A stretch of DNA of 64,000 bases from 66-474 sp040255405 (GCA_040255405.1 JBDZUX010000003.1:62001-126000); one strand, 5' to 3'; counted from the first letter of the stretch, positions 46,372-55,535 are shown. Made by a program: numbers and translations. Notes: generated by a model not told the origin, from the letters alone.

Positions 46372-46722
46372 TAACCGGCGTGCCGGATGGCGAAGACGAC
46401 GCCGCTGCGACGATGTGTCATGCCGACATTGTGCATTGCGCTTGCCACCACCCGCACTTCCCCGGGAACGCCCCGCCCTCCCCAATCCGGTCCATCGTAA
46501 CCAATCGGCGGCGCCGGTCACCAATGAAAAACCCGCGGGCTGGCATAGCTTCAAGCTATGGGCAGGGCTGCCACCTGCAATGCCTGGAAATGCAGTCGGG
46601 CTTCGCTGCGCTCGGCACCAGCCTGCAAGAGCACTCCGCTGCCGCTTGTTCCTCCGCAACCAATCGGGACATTGCAGCGCACGGTATGCTTGCCGGCACA
46701 CTGATTCGAAGGCGAAACGAGC
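46372..46722. other. Divergent control region, symporter operon / aminotransferase
   Basis: 351 bp without a gene. It contains promoter copy D (46494-46560) directed to the symporter operon. I see no clear promoter for the aminotransferase gene on the plus strand. Confidence 0.45.
46494..46560 (-). promoter_or_regulatory. LysR-type operator/promoter, copy D (SSS-murA-kinase-murQ operon)
   Basis: On the minus strand: CATAGCTTGAAGCTATG (46560-46544), a perfect 8-bp inverted repeat around one base, then a 13-nt spacer, TTTTCATTGG (46530-46521) and TACGAT (46499-46494) as the -10. It is the most symmetrical of the four copies and the only one on the minus strand, matching the direction of the symporter operon. 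Predicted transcription start is about 46487. Confidence 0.68.
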
Positions 46723-47922
46723 GTGGCAACCGACTTCAACGGAACGCCGCTGCGTCCACCGACCCGCGTGCTGCTGGGTCCAGGGCCCAGCGAGCTCGAT
46801 CCCGAAGTGTTGCGGGCGATGACGCTGCCGCCGCTGGGATATGTCGATCCCGCAATGCTGCGGATCCTGGACGAACTCAAGCTGCTGCTGCGCGAAGCGT
46901 TCCAGACCACCAACGACTTCGCGATCGCGCTGTCCGGCACCGGCACCGCCGGCATGCAGGCGGCCCTCGGCAACACCATTGAGCCTGGCGACGCGGTGGT
47001 CATCGGCACCATGGGCTATTTCGGCGAGCGCCTGGCCGCCATGGCCGAGCGCCTGGACGCGAAGGTCACGCGGGTCCCTGCGCAATGGGGCACCCCGCTC
47101 GATGCGAACCAGATGCGCGACACGATCCGCAAGCTGCGTCCGCGCGTGGTCGGCGTGGTGCACGGCGAAACCTCGACCGGCGTCGCGCAGAACGACATCG
47201 CCGAGATCGCCGCCGCTGCGCACGAAGTCGATGCACTGCTGATCGTGGATACGGTCGCCTCGCTGGGCGGTCATCCGATCGACGTCGACGTGGCCGGGAT
47301 CGACGTCTGCTACAGCGGCAGCCAGAAGGCACTCGGCGCGCCTTCCGGCATGGCGCCGCTGACCTTGAATGAACGCGCGATGGAACGCGTACGCAAGCGC
47401 AAAGCCCCAGTGTCGAGCTTTTATCTCGACCTGCAGGCACTTGAGAAATATTGGTACCAAGGTCAGTACCACCACACCATTTCGGCGCCGCTGGTGTATG
47501 CGCTGCGCGCGGCGTTGCTCGGTTTGCACGACGAAGGCTGCGACCAACGCTGGGCACGTCATCAGCGCAACTTCCAGGCATTCCGTAGCGGCATCGAGGC
47601 ACTGGGACTGAAGATCCTGGCGGCCCCCGAACACAGCCTGCACACCGTGGCCGGCGTGCTGCTGCCCGATGGCGTGGATTCCGGCGAAGTGCGAAAGGCG
47701 TTGCTGGACCTGTTCGGTATCGAAGTCGCGACCGGACTCGGTGCATTCAAGACTCGCATGCTGCGCGTCGGATTGATGGGTTACGGCTCGCAACCGCAGT
47801 TCGTGTTGCGTTTGCTGGCCGCGCTCGAAGACGTACTGCACGCGCGCGGGCATGCACTCCAGGCGGGCGCAAGTTTGGTGGCCGCGCAACGCTGCTGGCA
47901 ATCACGGGAGATCAGCACGTAG
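46723..47922 (+). CDS. Class V aminotransferase (alanine-glyoxylate / serine-pyruvate type)
   Basis: A 399-aa PLP enzyme. The Schiff-base Lys is in YSGSQKALGAPSG (about residue 207). Upstream are LLGPGPSELDPEVL and ALSGTGTAGMQAAL (cofactor phosphate contacts), with VDTVASLGG as the PLP Asp strand. This matches alanine-glyoxylate aminotransferases that turn glyoxylate into glycine. The glcDEF-type glycolate/D-lactate oxidase genes follow at once, which supports a glyoxylate-linked role. Start GTG 46723. Its TAG stop codon is the first bases of a REP element. Confidence 0.9.
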   Translation: MATDFNGTPLRPPTRVLLGPGPSELDPEVLRAMTLPPLGYVDPAMLRILDELKLLLREAFQTTNDFAIALSGTGTAGMQAALGNTIEPGDAVVIGTMGYFGERLAAMAERLDAKVTRVPAQWGTPLDANQMRDTIRKLRPRVVGVVHGETSTGVAQNDIAEIAAAAHEVDALLIVDTVASLGGHPIDVDVAGIDVCYSGSQKALGAPSGMAPLTLNERAMERVRKRKAPVSSFYLDLQALEKYWYQGQYHHTISAPLVYALRAALLGLHDEGCDQRWARHQRNFQAFRSGIEALGLKILAAPEHSLHTVAGVLLPDGVDSGEVRKALLDLFGIEVATGLGAFKTRMLRVGLMGYGSQPQFVLRLLAALEDVLHARGHALQAGASLVAAQRCWQSREIST

Positions 47923-47983
47923 GGCGGGAGCAGCGCAGCGCATCCCGCCGCATGGCCGAAGGCGGGTTATCACCCCGCCCTAC
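47920..47983. repeat. REP-type palindrome
   Basis: TAGGGCGGGAGCAGCGCAGC..ACCCCGCCCTACG: the terminal TAGGGCGGG and CCCGCCCTA are inverted repeats. It is similar to 22582-22646. It begins with the stop codon of the aminotransferase gene and lies 57 bp before glcD. Confidence 0.8.
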
Positions 47984-48040
47984 GACGCTGACTGATTGAT
48001 CGGATCGACATACCCTTGAGGTCAAGAGCAGGCAACAGGA

Positions 48041-49519
48041 ATGACTGATTCCGGCGATCCGACGACCGACAAGGGTGAACTGGTCGCCGCGCTGCGCCGG
48101 TTCCTGCCGGATGACGTGATCCTGCACGCCACCGAAGACTTGCGTCCGTACGAATGCGATGGCTTGTCCGCGTACCGCCAGACGCCGATGGTCGCCGTAC
48201 TGCCGCGCACCATCGAGCAGGTCCAGCAGATCCTGCGCATCTGCCACGACCGCGGCGTACCGGTGGTGGCGCGCGGCGCTGGTACCGGTCTGTCGGGCGG
48301 GGCGCTGCCTGCGGGCGATGGGTTGCTGCTCAGCCTCGCACGCTTCATGTCGATCCTGGACATCGATCCGGTCAACCGCACGATGCGGGTACAACCGGGG
48401 GTGCGCAATCTCGCCATTTCCGAAGCTGCGGCGCCTTACGGCCTGTATTACGCGCCGGACCCGTCGTCGCAGATCGCCTGCACCATCGGCGGCAACGTGG
48501 CCGAGAACGCCGGCGGCGTGCACTGCCTCAAGTACGGCCTCACTGTCCACAACATCCTCAAGCTCAAAATGGTGACGATGGATGGCGCGCTGCTGACCTT
48601 CGGCGCCGATGCGCTGGATGCGCCAGGCTTCGATCTGCTGGCGCTCGCGACCGGTTCGGAGGGCATGCTTGGTGTGATCGTCGAAGTCACGGTCAAGCTG
48701 GTGCCGAAACCGGAAACCGCGCGCGTCGTGCTCGCCGCGTTCGCCGACGTGGTACAGGCAGGTGCCGCGGTAGGCGCGGTGATCGCCGCGGGCATCGTGC
48801 CGGCCGGCCTCGAGATGATGGACAACCCGGCGATCCGCGCTGCCGAAGCATTCGTCCACAGCGGCTATCCGGTCGACGCCGCGGCGATCCTGCTCTGCGA
48901 ACTGGACGGCACCGCCGAAGCGGTCGCCGACGACATCGATCGGGTGAGCGCGATCATGGTGCGGTGTGGCGCCAGCGCGACGCGCCTGTCGCGCGACGCG
49001 GCCGAACGCGCGATGTTCTGGGCGGGACGCAAGATGGCGTTTCCCGCAATGGGCCGGATTTCGCCCGATTACTACTGCACCGACGGCACCATTCCGCGCA
49101 AGCACCTGCCGCGCGTGCTGCGGCGGATCCAGGAACTCGGGCGCCGATACAACCTGGCCGTTGCCAACGTGTTCCATGCCGGCGACGGCAACCTGCATCC
49201 GATGATCCTGTATGACGCGAGCCGCCCGGGCGAACTTGAGCGCGTCGAAAACCTCGGCGGTGAAATTCTGAAGCTTTGCGTCGAGGTGGGCGGCACCATT
49301 ACCGGCGAGCACGGCGTCGGCGTCGAGAAAATCAACCAGATGTGCGACCAGTTTTCTTCCGCCGAACTGTCGCAATTCCATGCGATCAAGGCAGCCTTCG
49401 ACCCGCTGGGCCTGCTCAACCCGGGCAAGGCGGTTCCGCTGCTGAAGCGCTGTGCCGAGTACGGCGGCCTGCACGTCCATGGCGGCGAACTGCCGTTTCC
49501 GGAACTGGAACGATTTTGA
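48041..49519 (+). CDS. glcD: Glycolate/D-lactate oxidase FAD subunit GlcD
   Basis: A 492-aa FAD-binding oxidase (FAD_binding_4 / FAD-oxidase_C). The FAD loop is VPVVARGAGTGLSGGALP and the pyrophosphate segment is GGNVAENAGGVHCLKYGLT. The C-terminal active-site motif is VGGTITGEHGVGVEK, preceded by HAGDGNLHP. Together with GlcE and GlcF it oxidises glycolate to glyoxylate, and this enzyme type also oxidises D-lactate, the product of MurQ. ATG 48041 follows ACAGGA. The next gene overlaps by 4 bp. Confidence 0.94.
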   Translation: MTDSGDPTTDKGELVAALRRFLPDDVILHATEDLRPYECDGLSAYRQTPMVAVLPRTIEQVQQILRICHDRGVPVVARGAGTGLSGGALPAGDGLLLSLARFMSILDIDPVNRTMRVQPGVRNLAISEAAAPYGLYYAPDPSSQIACTIGGNVAENAGGVHCLKYGLTVHNILKLKMVTMDGALLTFGADALDAPGFDLLALATGSEGMLGVIVEVTVKLVPKPETARVVLAAFADVVQAGAAVGAVIAAGIVPAGLEMMDNPAIRAAEAFVHSGYPVDAAAILLCELDGTAEAVADDIDRVSAIMVRCGASATRLSRDAAERAMFWAGRKMAFPAMGRISPDYYCTDGTIPRKHLPRVLRRIQELGRRYNLAVANVFHAGDGNLHPMILYDASRPGELERVENLGGEILKLCVEVGGTITGEHGVGVEKINQMCDQFSSAELSQFHAIKAAFDPLGLLNPGKAVPLLKRCAEYGGLHVHGGELPFPELERF

Positions 49520-50580
49520 CCGCGTCGCACGATGCCAGCACGGACATCCAGGCGCGCGTGTCCGACGCGATCGAACGGCGCGCGCCGCTGGCGATCGTCG
49601 GGGGCGGCACCAAACACTTCCTTGGACGTGAGACGCAAGGCGAACCGCTGGCGCTGGGCGAGCATCGCGGCGTCATCGACTATCACCCCGAAGAACTGGT
49701 CCTGACCGCGCGGACCGGCACGCGGCTGTCCGAACTCGAAACCTTGCTGGCCGGACAAGGCCAGATGTTCGCGTTCGAACCGCCGAACTTCGGCGCCGCG
49801 GCCACGCTCGGCGGCACGATCGCGGCAAATCTCTCTGGTCCGCGCCGCGCCTACGCGGGCGCTGCGCGCGACTTCGTGCTCGGCATCCGCATCGTCAACG
49901 GCCGCGGCGAAATCCTGCGCTTCGGCGGCGAGGTCATGAAGAACGTCGCCGGCTACGACGTGTCGCGGCTCGTCACGGGCGCGATGGGCACGTTGGGCGT
50001 GCTTCTCGACGTGAGCTTGAAAGTGCTGCCACGACCGCGCGAAACCATCACTCTGGTGCAGTCGCTGGCGTCGCGCGCCGCAGTCGAAAACCTGTGTCGA
50101 TGGGCGACTGCGCCGCTGCCGGTTTCCGCTTCGTGCATCGAGGATAAACACCTCTACGTGCGATTGTCCGGGACGGCGAGCGCACTCGCGAAGGCGCGCA
50201 CGGTCATCGGCGGCGAAGTGCTTGATGACGCAGACACGTTCTGGATGGAGGTTCGCGAGCAACAGCGGCCCTTCTTTGTTGGTGAAACACCGCTGTGGCG
50301 CATCTCCGTGCCGCCGGCTACATCACTCGACTTGCCGGGCGAACAAGTGATCGAATGGGGCGGCGCGTTGCGCTGGCTCAAGAGCGATGCGCCAACAGCA
50401 ATGATCCGCACTGCCACCGCAAATCATGGGGGTCACGCGATGCTTTTTCGCAGTCCCGTTCGGTCGCCCGAACCGTACCACCCGTTGCCCCAACCGCTGA
50501 TGCGGCTCCACAAGCGCATCAAGGCTGCGATGGATCCGCACGGCATTTTCAATCGCGGGCGCATGTACGTGGAGTTTTGA
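49516..50580 (+). CDS. glcE: Glycolate/D-lactate oxidase subunit GlcE
   Basis: A 354-aa second FAD-type subunit: PLAIVGGGTKHFLG at the N-terminus, FEPPNFGAAATLGGTIAANLSGPRR and GGEVMKNVAGYDVSRL. It lacks the catalytic half found in GlcD, as expected. The start is a TTG at 49516 whose last bases form the glcD stop (TTGA), so translation is coupled. Functions in the GlcDEF membrane-associated complex. Confidence 0.93.
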   Translation: MTASHDASTDIQARVSDAIERRAPLAIVGGGTKHFLGRETQGEPLALGEHRGVIDYHPEELVLTARTGTRLSELETLLAGQGQMFAFEPPNFGAAATLGGTIAANLSGPRRAYAGAARDFVLGIRIVNGRGEILRFGGEVMKNVAGYDVSRLVTGAMGTLGVLLDVSLKVLPRPRETITLVQSLASRAAVENLCRWATAPLPVSASCIEDKHLYVRLSGTASALAKARTVIGGEVLDDADTFWMEVREQQRPFFVGETPLWRISVPPATSLDLPGEQVIEWGGALRWLKSDAPTAMIRTATANHGGHAMLFRSPVRSPEPYHPLPQPLMRLHKRIKAAMDPHGIFNRGRMYVEF

Positions 50581-50597
50581 GCAACCCTGAATTTGCT

Positions 50598-50695
50598 CGT
50601 CATCCCGGAATCGCGCAGCGATATCCGGGACCCAGCGCCTTGATTCTTCAACGTATCGCGAAAGGCACTGGGTTCCCGCTTTCGCGGGAATGACG
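50598..50695. repeat. Roughly 100-bp palindromic repeat inside the glc operon
   Basis: CGTCATCCCGGAATCGCGCA at the left and TTTCGCGGGAATGACG at the right are terminal inverted repeats. It is the same family as 29542-29641 and separates glcE from glcF. The extra spacer may weaken coupling of GlcF expression. Confidence 0.85.
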
Positions 50696-50769
50696 AAGAG
50701 TAGATTATGCCAACCACCCCCGAGACAACTCTGGAAGCTCTGTCGGATAGACAATCCCGTTCTCCTGAA

Positions 50770-52038
50770 ATGCAAACGAATCTTGTCGAACCATTTGCGC
50801 ACACAAAGCAAGGCCGCGAAGCCGAGGCGATCTTGCGCGCGTGCGTGCATTGCGGCTTTTGCACCGCGACCTGCCCGACTTATCAATTGGTGGGTGACGA
50901 ACTGGACGGACCGCGCGGCCGCATCTACCTCATGAAGATGGTGCTGGAAGGCGAAACGCCAAGCCGCAAGACCCAACTGCACCTCGATCGCTGCCTGACC
51001 TGCCGGGCCTGCGAAACGACCTGCCCGTCGGGCGTCCAGTATGGACGTCTCGTGGATATCGGTCGTGCCGCCGTGGACGCAAGGGTGCGACGCCCGCTCA
51101 GCGAACGCATCATGCGGCGCGTGTTGCGCGGGATCGTGCCGTATCCGAAACGCTTCGGCTTTTTCTACCGCCTCGGGCGACTCGCGCCGCAGCGCTGGTC
51201 GCGCGGCATGTGCAAGGCACCGCGGCGCCTCGAAGCCGCATCCTGGCCCACGAACCACGGGCTCAAGCGCAAGATGCTGGCGCTGGATGGTTGTGTGCAA
51301 CCCGTCGCTGCCCCCGCCACCAACGCGGCGGCGGCGCGCGTGCTCGCGAAGCTCGGCATCGAACTCGTGCGCCCGGAAGGTGCCGGCTGCTGCGGCGCCA
51401 TCAGCCATCACCTGACGGCACCCGAAGAAGCGCGGGCATTCATGCGCCGCAACATCGATGCGTGGTGGCCGCACATCGACGCCGGCGCCGAAGCGCTGGT
51501 GATGACCGCGAGCGGTTGCGGCGCGATGGTGCGCGAATACGGCCATTGGTTGCGCGACGACCCCGAGTACGCGGCGAAATCAGCGAGGGTTTCGGAGTTG
51601 ACGCGGGATTTGAGCGAGGTATTGGCGCGCGAAAACCTGCAAGCCCTCGCGGGCGTCGGTCGGGGCCGTCGTATCGCCTGGCATTCTCCCTGCACGTTGC
51701 AGCACGGCCAGAAAATCGTCGGCATGGTGGAGGGGATTTTGCGAACGGCGGGCTTCGAACTCACGCCGGTGCGCGATAGCCATCTCTGCTGCGGCTCGGC
51801 CGGCACCTATTCGTTGCTGCAAAGAAAGCTGTCGGAGCCATTGCTCCACAACAAGCTCGATGCGCTGCAGGAAGGTCAACCTGCGGTCATCGCCACCGCC
51901 AACATCGGCTGCCAGTTGCACCTCGGCAGCGAATCGGGAGTGCCGGTCCACCACTGGATCGAGTTGCTGGATGAGCCGGGGCTTGCGTCGCAGGGCGGGT
52001 TTCAACCCGCCAGGACACAATGGCGGGGACCGGCCTAA
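50770..52038 (+). CDS. glcF: Glycolate/D-lactate oxidase iron-sulfur subunit GlcF
   Basis: A 422-aa protein with two ferredoxin-like [4Fe-4S] motifs, CVHCGFCTATCPTY and CLTCRACETTCPSG. Two CCG-type domains (GAGCCGAISHH and HLCCGSAGTYSLLQ) of the heterodisulfide-reductase-like family follow. It passes electrons from GlcD/E to the respiratory chain. The start MQTNLVEPF at 50770 agrees with the conserved GlcF N-terminus. ATG 50707 (21 residues longer) has a better ribosome-binding site and is possible. The last dozen residues are encoded by a REP-like palindrome. Confidence 0.93.
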   Translation: MQTNLVEPFAHTKQGREAEAILRACVHCGFCTATCPTYQLVGDELDGPRGRIYLMKMVLEGETPSRKTQLHLDRCLTCRACETTCPSGVQYGRLVDIGRAAVDARVRRPLSERIMRRVLRGIVPYPKRFGFFYRLGRLAPQRWSRGMCKAPRRLEAASWPTNHGLKRKMLALDGCVQPVAAPATNAAAARVLAKLGIELVRPEGAGCCGAISHHLTAPEEARAFMRRNIDAWWPHIDAGAEALVMTASGCGAMVREYGHWLRDDPEYAAKSARVSELTRDLSEVLARENLQALAGVGRGRRIAWHSPCTLQHGQKIVGMVEGILRTAGFELTPVRDSHLCCGSAGTYSLLQRKLSEPLLHNKLDALQEGQPAVIATANIGCQLHLGSESGVPVHHWIELLDEPGLASQGGFQPARTQWRGPA

Positions 52039-52060
52039 CGGCGGGGCAGGACCCGCCTTG
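51991..52060. repeat. REP-like palindrome at the glcF 3' end
   Basis: GGCGGGTTTCAACCCGCC at its left and GGCGGGGCAGGACCCGCC at its right. It supplies the final codons and stop codon of glcF, so the protein tail there is repeat-derived. Confidence 0.65.
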
Positions 52061-52103
52061 CTTGTACTCGTCGATCTGTTCTTGCGCCGATACCCACGCA
52101 CGT

Positions 52104-52331
52104 CGTCATTCCGGGACTCGCACCGGCCCCCGGTGCGAGAACCCGACTGCGTTTGCAGGATTGCAAACGCGAACGCCGACGGCGGCCCGCAGGGCGAGCG
52201 CCAAGGATGGCGCGGGTCAATCGGTTTCGAATCCACGCGCGATCACGGCAAACCGATTCCGGATCGCCGCTGCGCGGCATCCGGAATGCCAATGGGGGGC
52301 AAGGCGCCGCTGCGAGGCGTCCGGAATGACG
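52104..52331. repeat. Roughly 200-bp structured MITE-like element, copy 1
   Basis: Bounded by CGTCATTCCGG and CCGGAATGACG. Internal hairpins are CTCGCACCGG/CCGGTGCGAG and GCGTTTGC/GCAAACGC. It is homologous, in the opposite orientation, to 55345-55535. Its right end is duplicated in tandem (GCCGCTGCGCGGCATCCGGAATG and a variant 38 bp further). No open frame of note. Confidence 0.85.
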
Positions 52332-52367
52332 CAAGAGGTTGTCCGGCACTTCCGGATGGGCGAAGCC

Positions 52368-53624
52368 TTATTTGTACAGCAAGTACTGCTGCCGGATTTT
52401 CTCGAACTGCGACAGGCCGGCCTGCCAGCGCCGCCGCATCTCCGCAACGGGTACGCCATTTTCGACGTCCTGGCGCACCCAGTCGTTTCCGACCAATCGG
52501 TCAAAATCGGAGGCCTTGAAGGCAAACTCGCGCGGATAGAGGTCGTGGATGGTCGCGATTACCGTGAGCCCGACGATCACCGGGTTGAACGCATCGCGGT
52601 CCATCACATGAATCTGGATGCCGTTGCACGGCTTGCCTTCGTACTTCGAAAAGGTCGGCGTGAAACGGACGGGGCGGAACCGCACACCATCCAGATGCTT
52701 GCCGTTGAGTACGCGCGACAGTTTTTCGGCGTCGATCCACGGCGCCCCGACCAGCTCGAACGGGCGCGTCGTGCCGCGTCCTTCGGACACATTGGTGCCT
52801 TCCACCAAGCCCATGCCCGGATACACCAGCGCGGTGGTTTCGGTCGGCATGTTCGGTGATGGCATCACGAATTGCAGCGGCGTGTCGTCGTAATACATCG
52901 AGCGCTTCCAGCCGCGCATCTCCACCACCGCCAGGTCGGCGCCGATGTGGAACTGGTGGTTGAAGAACTGGGCCAGTTCACCGATCGTCATCCCGTAGCG
53001 CAGCGGAATCGGGTATTCACCCACGAACGAGGCGAACTTCGGATCGAGCACCGGCCCCTGCACTGTTGTGCCGCCGATCGGATTCGGTCGATCCAGCACG
53101 ACGATCGGGATGTGCGCCGCCGCGGCGGCCTTCATCGCGTCCGCCATCGTGTACAGGTAGGTGTAGAAGCGCGCGCCGACGGCCTGGATGTCGAACACCA
53201 GTACGTCCACCCCTTGCAACATCGCCGATGTCGGCTGGCGCGTCTTGCCGTACAGGCTGTAAACCGGCAAGCCGGTCGCCGGATCGCGGTCCGACCCGAC
53301 GCTCGCACCCGCCTGGCGCGCGCCGCGGATGCCGTGCTCGGGACCGAACAGCGCGACCAGCTGTACGCCGGGCGTGTGCGCCAGCAGGTCGACATCGCTG
53401 ACGAGTTCGCGATCGATGCCGGTCGGATTGGTGATCAGGCCGACGCGCTTGCCGCGGATCAGGTCGAGCCGATCGTGCAGCAGGACTTCGATGCCGGTCT
53501 GGAAGTCGGCGGTGGAATGCCTGGACGTCGTGGCGGCCGGCGCCGCCGCGAACGAGGAGGCGCATGCCAACAACGCCAGCAACGAGAGGATTGCCCTGCC
53601 CGCACGATGCCGATCAATAGTCAC
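52368..53624 (-). CDS. namZ: DUF1343 / NamZ-type exo-beta-N-acetylmuramidase
   Basis: A 418-aa exported protein of the DUF1343 family, whose Bacillus member NamZ releases terminal MurNAc from peptidoglycan chains. Seen are a signal peptide (VTIDRHRAGRAILSLLALLACASSFAAAP in part), GLITNPTGID, LFGPEHGIRG, VFDIQAVGARFYTYLYTM, VLDRPNPIGG, SPNMPT and YPGMGLVEGTNVSEGRGTTRPFE, all typical of the family. The start is a GTG (53624) overlapping the serine-hydrolase stop by 11 bp, so the two are co-translated. Its product MurNAc is what the SSS-kinase-MurQ operon would use. Confidence 0.88.
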   Translation of the reverse strand: MTIDRHRAGRAILSLLALLACASSFAAAPAATTSRHSTADFQTGIEVLLHDRLDLIRGKRVGLITNPTGIDRELVSDVDLLAHTPGVQLVALFGPEHGIRGARQAGASVGSDRDPATGLPVYSLYGKTRQPTSAMLQGVDVLVFDIQAVGARFYTYLYTMADAMKAAAAAHIPIVVLDRPNPIGGTTVQGPVLDPKFASFVGEYPIPLRYGMTIGELAQFFNHQFHIGADLAVVEMRGWKRSMYYDDTPLQFVMPSPNMPTETTALVYPGMGLVEGTNVSEGRGTTRPFELVGAPWIDAEKLSRVLNGKHLDGVRFRPVRFTPTFSKYEGKPCNGIQIHVMDRDAFNPVIVGLTVIATIHDLYPREFAFKASDFDRLVGNDWVRQDVENGVPVAEMRRRWQAGLSQFEKIRQQYLLYK

Positions 53625-55266
53625 GCTGCTGCCACTGGTTGTCGGTGATCTTTGGCTGCGTCGTCTTGCCGGCGGCATGGACCTGCAGATCGTCCACGTA
53701 CCAGCCGCGGCCGTTGATCTCGTCATCGGTTCGATACCGGAACTGGACGAACCGCGCATCCGCCGGCAATGCCACCGTCTTGGTTTGCCAACCGTCGCTG
53801 GAACCCGTCAATCCATCGAGCGCCTGCCAGTGCACGCCATCCGGCGACGCTTCGATGCTGCCGTAATCGTCGTCGGGTTGCAGGCGATACCATGTCTGGA
53901 AAGAAAACGTGGCGTCCTTGTGAGGTTCGATCCTGGCGGTCAACGTCCGGTTCAAATAATCGCCGTAACCCGAGAACCACGCCGGTCCGCCATGGGGCGC
54001 GGTGACGGGAATCGCGTTGGCGATATCGGTATTGATGTCGTGCAGCGCGGTGACGACGGAGGGGCCATGCCGGTTCGGGTGCACGCGATTGGTCAGGACC
54101 ACGGCAATGATGTCGTTGCGCGTGTTGATGACCAGCGACGTGCCGGTGAATCCCTCGTGGCCGGATGAATGCGGCCCCGAAAGCGCGCCCATCAACCAGC
54201 CGCGGTCGATCGACCAGCCAAGGCCGGTGGCGTCGTCCGGAAATTGCTTGTCCCAGTTGGTCAGCAGCAGATCGACCGCACGCTGCGAGAGAACCCGGGC
54301 GCCGTCGTAAGTGCCACCGTTCAACATCATCTGTCCGAAAATCGCGAGGTCGTAGGCGGTGCTGAAAACCCCGGCGTGCCCGGCGACGCCGCCGAGTGCC
54401 CACGAATTTTCGTCGTCGACCGATCCCCACAGCATGCCGCGATGCGTCCAAGGCTGGTATTCGCTTGCGGTGATGCGCGGCTTCAGTCTTGCCGGCGGGT
54501 CGTACATCGTGTCCGTCATGTGCAACGGCCCGGTGAGATGCTTGCGGATGAATGCGTCTTCGCGCTCGCCGCTCAACTTTTCGATCAAGGCGCCCAGGGT
54601 GATGAAATTGATGTCGCTGTAGACGTAATGGGTCCCGGGCGGATGCTCGAGCGGCAGTTGCAGCACGTAGTCCATGCGGTCCTTGCGCGAGCCCTTGATT
54701 TCGTACAACGGCGTCGGCGGGTCGGGGCGGAACCCGGACGTATGCGTCAGCAACTCGCGGATCGTCACTTCCTTCTTGCCGTGCACGCCGAACTGCGGCA
54801 GGTATTTGGCGACCGGATCATCGAGCTTGAACTTGCCTTCGTCCCACAACTGCATGATCGCGATGGCCGTGAACAGCTTGGATACGGACGCCATGTCGAA
54901 GATTTCATCCCGTGCCATTGGCCGCGGACCACTCGCCAAGGCGTAGTCGCCATTCGTGTAGAGCGACGCGTAACCGTACGCCTTCCACTTGGCGATCACG
55001 CCGCGGCGTGCGACCAGCACGACCGCGCCGGGGGCCGCCCGGCGGGCCAGCGCACGGCTGACGGTGCCGTCGATGGCGTCCATCGCCTGCGGCACGAAAC
55101 CCGCCTCGGCTGCCGAACCTTCGTGCAGCACCGTCGCACAGGGACAATCCGGATGATTCCAGGCATGGGCGTCCAACGGGTTGGCGGCTTTTGCAGGTGC
55201 CCCGCCTGCCAGCATCATCGCCAGAACGACGGACATCGCGACTCGAGCCTGGTTGCCTGCAAGCAT
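53614..55266 (-). CDS. Exported serine hydrolase (beta-lactamase/AmpH-like) with C-terminal beta-sandwich
   Basis: A 550-aa penicillin-binding-fold serine hydrolase. It has a signal peptide (about 1-27), catalytic Ser127-x-x-Lys130 in MASVSKLF, Tyr216 in YVYSDIN, and the third motif in HSSGHEGFTGT (HxG in place of KTG). About 150 extra C-terminal residues end in GWYVDDLQVH, a jelly-roll-like segment also seen in exported peptidases. Class C-like hydrolases beside NamZ are probably D,D-peptidases/esterases acting on muropeptides. It overlaps namZ by 11 bp. ATG 55266 is chosen; ATG 55236 is the alternative. Confidence 0.87.
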   Translation of the reverse strand: MLAGNQARVAMSVVLAMMLAGGAPAKAANPLDAHAWNHPDCPCATVLHEGSAAEAGFVPQAMDAIDGTVSRALARRAAPGAVVLVARRGVIAKWKAYGYASLYTNGDYALASGPRPMARDEIFDMASVSKLFTAIAIMQLWDEGKFKLDDPVAKYLPQFGVHGKKEVTIRELLTHTSGFRPDPPTPLYEIKGSRKDRMDYVLQLPLEHPPGTHYVYSDINFITLGALIEKLSGEREDAFIRKHLTGPLHMTDTMYDPPARLKPRITASEYQPWTHRGMLWGSVDDENSWALGGVAGHAGVFSTAYDLAIFGQMMLNGGTYDGARVLSQRAVDLLLTNWDKQFPDDATGLGWSIDRGWLMGALSGPHSSGHEGFTGTSLVINTRNDIIAVVLTNRVHPNRHGPSVVTALHDINTDIANAIPVTAPHGGPAWFSGYGDYLNRTLTARIEPHKDATFSFQTWYRLQPDDDYGSIEASPDGVHWQALDGLTGSSDGWQTKTVALPADARFVQFRYRTDDEINGRGWYVDDLQVHAAGKTTQPKITDNQWQQRDY

Positions 55267-55344
55267 GTTTCTCGGCCTTCCCAATGATGAAATTCGAAAT
55301 CCTTTACTGATTCGCGACATATGTCAGCAACCGTTGCTTGTTTT

Positions 55345-55535
55345 CGTCATTCCGGGCGCCGCGCAGCGGCGATCCGGAATCGGTTTGCTGCCAATCCGCC
55401 ACGGCTTCGCAACCGATGAATTCGCGCCGTCCTTGGCGCTCGCCCGTTGGGCCGCCTGCGGCGTTCGCGTTGGCTATCCCGCCAACGCAGTCGGGTTCTC
55501 GCACCCGCGTAACGCGTGCGAGACCCGGAATGACG
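55345..55535. repeat. Roughly 200-bp structured MITE-like element, copy 2 (inverted)
   Basis: CGTCATTCCGGGC..ACCCGGAATGACG. Read on the minus strand it aligns along its length with 52104-52300. In the paired arms bases change in both strands (GCGTTGGC/GCCAACGC here, GCGTTTGC/GCAAACGC in copy 1). Confidence 0.85.

Noticed and set aside
52104..55535. Composite transposon carrying namZ and the serine hydrolase
   Set aside because: The flanking elements are short, lack a transposase and show no clear target duplication. A cassette origin remains only a hypothesis.
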